A stretch of DNA of 26,479 nt. Source: Bacillota bacterium (GTDB taxonomy: Bacteria > Bacillota > Clostridia > Peptostreptococcales > Anaerovoracaceae). This document shows, piece after piece, positions 22,063 to 26,479 of the stretch. The stretch spans positions 1-26,479 of the forward strand of contig JAEEGU010000196.1 in the NCBI GenBank assembly GCA_016280485.1. The letters are read 5' to 3'. The notes beneath the pieces are model-generated. The model saw only the letters and a program-made list of their open reading frames with translations. It searched no databases and was not told the origin of the DNA. Each line of letters opens with the position of its first letter. Position 1 is the stretch's first letter. The position numbers and the translations under genes were made by a program.

Positions 22063-22119
22063 CTCTTTTCCATTTAGCACTGTAACACAATACCGAATGC
22101 GGCGTCGGTTTTTGTAAAC

Positions 22120-22316
22120 TATGCACTATATGCGTAGAATCACGCTTCATAGTGCATACAAAAGCGGCTCAGTCGATGTTTATACTGTTTTGAACCTATA
22201 ATGCCATGCACTAACTCCATGGAATTCTATAAAATGGTGCATATCCTCGGATGTAAATCGCACAAAATTGCGAGAAATCCATGCACTACTTTTATAAAAT
22301 GACATGTTTAGTGCAT
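22120..22316. repeat. Three spaced inverted repeats of ATGCACTA
   Basis: TATGCACTAT/ATAGTGCATA (22120-22158), ATGCACTA/TGGTGCAT (22206-22242) and ATGCACTA/TAGTGCAT (22281-22316). The arm-to-arm offset is 29, 29 and 28 bases. The interiors are unrelated apart from TATAAAATG in the second and third. No coding frame is convincing in 22073-22330, so these hairpins are the main content of this stretch. Confidence 0.75.
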
Positions 22317-22333
22317 AGATTTGAGTTGTGCCG

Positions 22334-22395
22334 CCACCTCATCCGGCCTTGCGGCCACCTTCCCCTCAAGGGGAAGGCATAGTTTCTGTTAAAAA
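22334..22395. repeat. Dispersed palindromic (REP-like) element, copy 2
   Basis: Same sequence as 20929-20990, including both inner palindromes and the ATAGTTTCTGTTAAAAA end, joined to the hisS terminator. Copy 1 is joined in the same way to the peptide C terminator. Confidence 0.75.
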
Positions 22396-22417
22396 CCCGC
22401 CACCTTTCGGTGGCGGG
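22386..22417 (-). terminator. Terminator of hisS
   Basis: CCCGCCACC / GGTGGCGGG with a GAAA loop followed by TTTTTAACAG on the minus strand, 39 bases after the hisS stop. Confidence 0.85.
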
Positions 22418-22455
22418 TTATTTTTATGACCAAATTGTAGCAGGCATCGGTCCGC

Positions 22456-23685
22456 TTAGAACCACTTGTCTGCTTCGTCGCCTATTACGTAGCAGCCCGC
22501 GAAGCCCTGGCTCTCAAGCTTGCCGAAGAGCTTGCCGAGCTTGTTAGGCTTTGAGATGAGGGTTACATCGTATTCGCCGCGCTTGCTGTCCGCATAGCGG
22601 ATGGCCTCGGCGGTCTGGTTTTCCTCGTGAATTACCGCGAAGCGCTTTGGCTTGCCCGGAATCTCAAAGCCGTTATCCATCAGGATTGCACAGATTCTTT
22701 CGAATCCGATTGAGAATCCGCATGCAGGAATATCTTCGCCGAGGAACTTGCCCACGAGGTTGTCGTATCTGCCACCGCCCGCGATGGATGAGCCGAAGTC
22801 AAGGCTTTCAACCTCAAAGATTGTGCCTGTGTAGTAGCCCTGTCCGCGCACAAGCGACATGTCAAATACTGTTTCGTATTTGCCTTCTGCGAGCTCGTTA
22901 CTGGTATCGATGATGTACTGCAGGTTCTCTGCCGGACCCTTGTCCTCGCAGAACTCGCGCGCCTTTTCGAGAGTGATTTCGCCGCCCTCGATGAGGCTGC
23001 GGAACTTTGTAAGTGTCGCCTCAGGGAAACCCTTTTCGCGGAGTTCGTTGATTACACCGTCAACGCCGATTTTGTCGAGCTTGTCAAAGGAAATGCAGAC
23101 GCTCATGAGTTCTTCCTTCGGGAAGCCTGCGGAAGTCAGCATTGCGTTCAGCACGCGACGGTCGTTTATCTTCATTTTGAAGTTCTTGATGCCGATATTC
23201 ATCAGCGCCTTGCCCATTACATTGATACATTCGATTTCGATGCTCGGCGCATCAGAGCCGATAACGTCGATGTCGCACTGCACGAACTGGCGGAGGCGGC
23301 CCTTTTGCGGCTGCTCGGCGCGGAATACATCACCCATCTGAATAACCTTGAAGGGCTTTGCCAGCTTGTCGCGGTTTGCGGCATAGAATCTGCAAAGAGG
23401 AAGCGTTAAATCGTAGCGAAGGCCGATATCCGCAAGGTCGTCAAACCGGCCCGCCTCGAGCGCCTTTGTAAGCTTGTCGCCGCGCTTCATAACCTTGAAG
23501 ATGAGCTTTAAGTTCTCGCCGCCGTCGGAATTGTCAAGGTTTTCAATGTCCTCGATAATCGGGGTTGCGATGCGCTCGTAGCCGTTGTTCTGATATGTAC
23601 GGAGGATTACGCTCTGCAGATAATCGCGGAGCTGCTGCACCTCCGGTAAATAGTCGTTAGTTCCCTTTAAGCTGTTTACTCTCAT
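22456..23685 (-). CDS. hisS: Histidyl-tRNA synthetase
   Basis: This class II synthetase charges tRNA-His. The 409 residues contain the KGTNDYLPE opening, motif 2 (GDVFRAEQPQKGRLRQF), the histidine-binding loops LVRGQGYYTGTIFEV and AGGGRYDNLVGKF, and motif 3 (ACGFSIGFERI). The C-terminal anticodon-binding domain (KRFAVIHEENQTAEAIRYAD...) is about the usual size. An AAAGGAG site lies before the ATG. It follows the PhzF-like gene by 14 bases, so they share a promoter. I saw no T-box leader, which is notable because hisS in Clostridia often has one. Confidence 0.95.
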   Translation of the reverse strand: MRVNSLKGTNDYLPEVQQLRDYLQSVILRTYQNNGYERIATPIIEDIENLDNSDGGENLKLIFKVMKRGDKLTKALEAGRFDDLADIGLRYDLTLPLCRFYAANRDKLAKPFKVIQMGDVFRAEQPQKGRLRQFVQCDIDVIGSDAPSIEIECINVMGKALMNIGIKNFKMKINDRRVLNAMLTSAGFPKEELMSVCISFDKLDKIGVDGVINELREKGFPEATLTKFRSLIEGGEITLEKAREFCEDKGPAENLQYIIDTSNELAEGKYETVFDMSLVRGQGYYTGTIFEVESLDFGSSIAGGGRYDNLVGKFLGEDIPACGFSIGFERICAILMDNGFEIPGKPKRFAVIHEENQTAEAIRYADSKRGEYDVTLISKPNKLGKLFGKLESQGFAGCYVIGDEADKWF

Positions 23686-23699
23686 TTTGTTGTCTCCTT

Positions 23700-24605
23700 T
23701 TATATGTGAATCTCGCCCTCTGCGAGTATGACGGCACCGCCGCCAACCATAATTTTCTTTCCTTCGATATGTGTTCTGATCGTGCTCGGACGGCCCATCT
23801 TCTCGCCCTGAATTATGCAGGCGTCAGCGGTTTCGCCGAGGAATCCGATTGACTGCAGATAGTATGTAAGCGCGCCGTTTGACGTGCCGGTTGCCGCTTC
23901 TTCGTCGATGTCGTAAAGCGGTGCAAAGTTGCGCGCGTGGGCTGTGACGCCATCACGCTGCTCGCCTTCAGGGGCGAGGCAGAATGCATGAACACCCACC
24001 ACACCGTACCTCTCACTAAGCTTTGAAAGCGCCGGGAAGTCGGGGGTTATCGCATCAAGCTCTGCTGCATCTTTTACCGGCATCATTATGTCAAGAAGGC
24101 CGGTGCTGACCATCTTCGGATAAGCCGGAAGTCCCGGATGGACAGGCACTCCGCCGGCAGATGATGCGTATTTGAGCCCCATTACGCCGTAAAGCTCTTC
24201 GAGGGCCTCCTTTTTAGTAATTTCGCCATCGATTTTTGGGTCTGCCATTTCCATAAGGATGCCGTTTTCGGTTGCGCGGATTTCGAGATCTCCGGCAAGT
24301 GTATGGTTAATGAAAGGGCCTTTTCCCTTTAAGAGCCCCTCTCTTTTTAATACTGTGAATGTCGCAATCGTTGCATGTCCGCAAAGGTCAACCTCTGCAG
24401 CAGGCGTAAAATAGCGTGTGCGGAAGCTGCCATCAGCAAGTGGCAGGCAGAACGCCGTCTCGGAGTATCTGAGCTCTGCAGCGGTCTTTATCATCGTTTC
24501 TTCGGAAGGCCATGCAGTAGCCTCGCTACCCTCGAGCAGAACTATGCCTGCGGGATTTCCTCCAAAAAGTGTTTCTGTGAATGCATCTGCTATGAATAAT
24601 TTCAT
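23700..24605 (-). CDS. PhzF-family isomerase-like protein
   Basis: The 301-residue protein has two similar halves (the diaminopimelate-epimerase fold). It contains the family pattern DAFTETLFGGNPAGIVLL, Glu49 as the expected catalytic acid (LRYSETAFCL), DLCGHATIATF around residue 77, and a second-half EEAATGTSNGALTYYL. PhzF proper isomerises trans-2,3-dihydro-3-hydroxyanthranilate in phenazine synthesis; relatives in non-phenazine bacteria have unknown substrates, and nothing here suggests phenazines. An AAGGAG site lies five bases before the ATG. It is the first gene of the hisS operon. Confidence 0.88.
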   Translation of the reverse strand: MKLFIADAFTETLFGGNPAGIVLLEGSEATAWPSEETMIKTAAELRYSETAFCLPLADGSFRTRYFTPAAEVDLCGHATIATFTVLKREGLLKGKGPFINHTLAGDLEIRATENGILMEMADPKIDGEITKKEALEELYGVMGLKYASSAGGVPVHPGLPAYPKMVSTGLLDIMMPVKDAAELDAITPDFPALSKLSERYGVVGVHAFCLAPEGEQRDGVTAHARNFAPLYDIDEEAATGTSNGALTYYLQSIGFLGETADACIIQGEKMGRPSTIRTHIEGKKIMVGGGAVILAEGEIHI

Positions 24606-24657
24606 TGCGTCTCCTTATCCGCGTTTTCACGCTTTTTCGCGCTTGTTTTACTTTAGT

Positions 24658-24686
24658 AGTATAGCACAATTCGAGGTGGCTTACAA
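24658..24686 (-). promoter_or_regulatory. Sigma-70 promoter of the phzF-like/hisS operon
   Basis: TTGTAA (24686-24681), a 17-base spacer and TATACT (24663-24658) on the minus strand, ~50 bases before the ATG. Confidence 0.65.
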
Positions 24687-24732
24687 ATGCTTTTTCGCTC
24701 TACTGCGCTAAAGTCGAGGATGATGCCTGACT

Positions 24733-24760
24733 CCCGTCACCCGGTGGTGGCGGGTTTTTT
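24733..24760 (+). terminator. Orphan hairpin of the CCCGYCACC family, plus orientation
   Basis: CCCGTCACC / GGTGGCGGG (one T-G pair) with a CGGT loop, followed by six T. Unlike the other five hairpins it points to the plus strand, and no plus-strand gene lies directly upstream. Confidence 0.7.
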
Positions 24761-24772
24761 ATGCAAAACATG

Positions 24773-24801
24773 TTGACAAAATCGCCGCAAATGGCTAAAA
24801 T
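24773..24801 (+). promoter_or_regulatory. Sigma-70 promoter of trmO
   Basis: A perfect TTGACA (24773-24778), a 17-base spacer and TAAAAT (24796-24801). Confidence 0.8.
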
Positions 24802-24835
24802 CGTACTGAAATACGCACTTTAAAGGCAGAGAAAT

Positions 24836-25519
24836 ATGAACATCGAACTAAAGCAGATTGCTACAATACATACAGACTTTGGTGAAAAGTTCGGCATTCC
24901 CCGGCAGAGCGGGATAGTGCCTGAGCTTGAGGGGACGATAGTGTTTGAGCCCGAGTTCAGAAACCCCGACGCAGTGCGCGGAATAGAGGGCTTTTCACAC
25001 CTCTGGCTAATCTGGGGCTTTTCGGAAAATGTGCGCGAGGGCTGGTCCGCCACAGTGCGCCCACCACGCCTCGGAGGAAACGAGCGCAGAGGCGTTTTTG
25101 CCACCAGATCGCCGTTTCGTCCAAACCCGATAGGCCTTTCTGTGGTGCGCCTTAGTTCGGTCACATACGAGGGCGAAGCCGGTGCACCCGTGCTTCATGT
25201 GCTCGGTGCCGATATGGTGGACGGAACGCCTATTTACGATATAAAGCCTTATGTGCCTTACAGCGATGCGCTGCCGGAAGCAAAATCCGGCTTTGCGGCA
25301 GGTGCGCCGGAAAGCCGCCTCAGGGTGGTCTACGACGCGGTCCCGGCCGGGCTCGCGCCAGCGAAGCTGGCGGCCCTTACGGGCGTCCTGGCACAGGACC
25401 CGAGACCGGCCTACCAGGATGACCCGACGCGCGTCTACGGTCTTAAATTCGCAGGCTGCGACATACATTTCACCGTTGAAAACGGTGTATTACACGTTAT
25501 AGGACAGGAGAAAAAATGA
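24836..25519 (+). CDS. trmO: tRNA t6A37 methyltransferase (TrmO family)
   Basis: TrmO methylates N6-threonylcarbamoyladenosine at position 37 of tRNA-Thr, using S-adenosylmethionine. The 227 residues match the TrmO/UPF0066 fold: IATIHTDFGEKFGIPRQSG at the start, HLWLIWGFSEN, the hallmark GVFATRSPFRPNPIGLSVVRL, and DGTPIYDIKPYVPYSDAL. The C-terminal extension is of ordinary length. The ribosome site is weak (AAAGGCAGAG). The stop overlaps the aminotransferase start by four bases, so the two are coupled. Confidence 0.93.
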   Translation: MNIELKQIATIHTDFGEKFGIPRQSGIVPELEGTIVFEPEFRNPDAVRGIEGFSHLWLIWGFSENVREGWSATVRPPRLGGNERRGVFATRSPFRPNPIGLSVVRLSSVTYEGEAGAPVLHVLGADMVDGTPIYDIKPYVPYSDALPEAKSGFAAGAPESRLRVVYDAVPAGLAPAKLAALTGVLAQDPRPAYQDDPTRVYGLKFAGCDIHFTVENGVLHVIGQEKK

Positions 25520-26479
25520 AACCATTATCTGAAAGAACCAATCACTTTACCGATTCCGTCATCCGCAGGATGACGCGTATATCCAATAAATACGGTGCGC
25601 TGAATCTGTCACAGGGCTTCCCGGACAGCAACCCTCCGCAGGCAATATTAGACCGCCTTGCGGAGCTGAAAAACGAGCCGGTGCACCAGTACCCGATAAC
25701 CTTTGGCTCAAAGAATTTCCGCGACGCTCTCGCCGCAAAGCAGGAGCATTTCACGGGTCTTAAAATCAATCCCGAAACAGAGGTCGTAGTTACCTGCGGC
25801 GGCACCGAAGCGATGATTGCCTCGACAATGACCGTTGTGAACCCGGGCGAAAAGGTTATCGTTTTCTCGCCTTTCTACGAAAATTACCGTGCAGACACCA
25901 TTCTGTCGGGCGCGGAGCCGATATTTGTACCTCTGATTCCACCCGAGTTTAAATTCCGCGAAGCCGACCTCGAAGCAGCGTTTGCGCAGAATCCAAAGGC
26001 TATAATCCTCTGCAACCCGAACAACCCTTGCGGCAAGGTCTTCACGCGCAAGGAGCTCGAGTTCATCGCATCTTTAGTGGAAAAGTACGACACTTATGTA
26101 ATTACCGATGAGGTCTACGAGCATCTGGTGTTCGAGCCAATGCAGCATACTTACTTCTCGACGCTGCCGGGCATGTGGGAGAGAACAATCTCGTGCGGCT
26201 CGCTGTCAAAGACTTACTCGATGACGGGCTGGAGGCTGGGCTACACCATCGCGCCGGAGGCCATAACCGAGACCATAAAGAAGGTCCACGACTTCCTGAC
26301 GATTTCCGCGAGCGGGCCGATGCAGGAAGCGGCGGTCGTTGGTCTTCGCTTCGGCGATGACTATTATCGCGAATTCCTCGAAGCCTACGCCAAGAGGCGC
26401 AAGTTCTTCCTGGACGGCCTCGACCGTATAGGCATCGACCATACCAATCCGGAGGGCGCGTATTACATACTGCTCGACA
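25516..26479 (+). CDS. Class I/II pyridoxal-phosphate aminotransferase (cut by right edge)
   Basis: 321 residues are visible of an expected ~390. The fold-type I features are clear: LNLSQGFPDSNPP at the start, the TCGGTEAM loop, NPNNPCGKVF, Asp198 and Tyr201 (TDEVYEH) contacting the cofactor, the SLSKTYSMTGWRLGY motif with Lys232 as the Schiff-base lysine, and Arg240. The pattern is of the methionine/kynurenine-aminotransferase-like subgroup; substrate specificity is not decided by what is visible. Translation overlaps trmO (ATGA). Confidence 0.9.
   Translation, partial: MKPLSERTNHFTDSVIRRMTRISNKYGALNLSQGFPDSNPPQAILDRLAELKNEPVHQYPITFGSKNFRDALAAKQEHFTGLKINPETEVVVTCGGTEAMIASTMTVVNPGEKVIVFSPFYENYRADTILSGAEPIFVPLIPPEFKFREADLEAAFAQNPKAIILCNPNNPCGKVFTRKELEFIASLVEKYDTYVITDEVYEHLVFEPMQHTYFSTLPGMWERTISCGSLSKTYSMTGWRLGYTIAPEAITETIKKVHDFLTISASGPMQEAAVVGLRFGDDYYREFLEAYAKRRKFFLDGLDRIGIDHTNPEGAYYILLD

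Larger units (their letters stand above)
21686..22072. repeat. Direct repeat, copy 2 (peptide gene D cassette)
   Basis: This is the second copy of the ~387-bp repeat at 19712-20098, offset by 1974 bp with no indels. Copy 1 abuts the toxin-antitoxin promoter; in copy 2 the same left edge (CGTGTCAAGG) abuts a gene fragment. Confidence 0.9.

Noticed and set aside
22120..22316. CRISPR array
   Set aside because: There are only three units, the repeated word is 8-10 bases in inverted pairs rather than a 24-37-base direct repeat, and no cas gene is present.
23686..24835. T-box leader for hisS
   Set aside because: hisS follows the PhzF-like gene by 14 bases, and the leader of that gene is only ~50 bases, too short for a T-box. 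No AGGGTGGNACCGCG-like core was seen.

Overview
The window looks like chromosome from an anaerobic, amino-acid-fermenting member of the Bacillota (class Clostridia). The evidence is lysine-fermentation genes (kdd, kal) under a sigma-54 activator, Gram-positive-type Shine-Dalgarno sites (AGGAGG) before nearly every gene, a XpaC/TelA pair, ScpA/ScpB, and stalk-domain cell-wall enzymes. A Family XIII / Anaerovoracaceae-like host is possible, but that is a guess.

Region 1 (1-3490) is a lysine-degradation control locus. A partial kdd gene runs off the left edge on the minus strand and kal lies on the plus strand. Between them is a sigma-54 activator whose N-terminal ~350 residues are themselves a diverged copy of the Kdd enzyme. 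Both kdd and kal have near-perfect -24/-12 promoters, and both carry the same upstream inverted repeat (GAACCA-N4-CGGTTC). That makes a compact, readable regulon in which an enzyme-derived domain may sense a pathway intermediate.

Region 2 (3522-11996, minus) is a probable eight-gene operon from one sigma-70 promoter: xpaC-like, telA-like, LemA-like, TPM-domain protein, metallo-beta-lactamase-fold hydrolase, GAF/HD-GYP phosphodiesterase, CHASE2-adenylate cyclase and rluB. It joins envelope-stress proteins to a cyclic-nucleotide synthase and two candidate nucleotide hydrolases.

Region 3 (12012-18714) is mostly housekeeping. It holds a secreted lytic transglycosylase, a divergent operon EamA-scpA-scpB, an independent small transcript encoding a 28-residue membrane peptide, and a polar amino-acid ABC transporter operon.

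Region 4 (18780-22430) is an accessory island. It has four short peptide genes with an almost invariant Nif11-like leader ending in AAGG and short, different cores. Each has its own conserved promoter containing a G7 or G8 tract and its own C-rich hairpin terminator. They are interleaved with a Phd/ParE-type toxin-antitoxin pair (toxin frameshifted), a RelB/PIN pair, a decayed gene fragment, a ~387-bp direct duplication, two copies of a dispersed palindromic element, and three spaced ATGCACTA inverted repeats. No maturation enzyme or exporter is present, so the precursors are orphans here.

Region 5 (22456-26479) is a phzF-like/hisS operon (minus), then trmO followed by a class I/II aminotransferase that is cut by the right edge.
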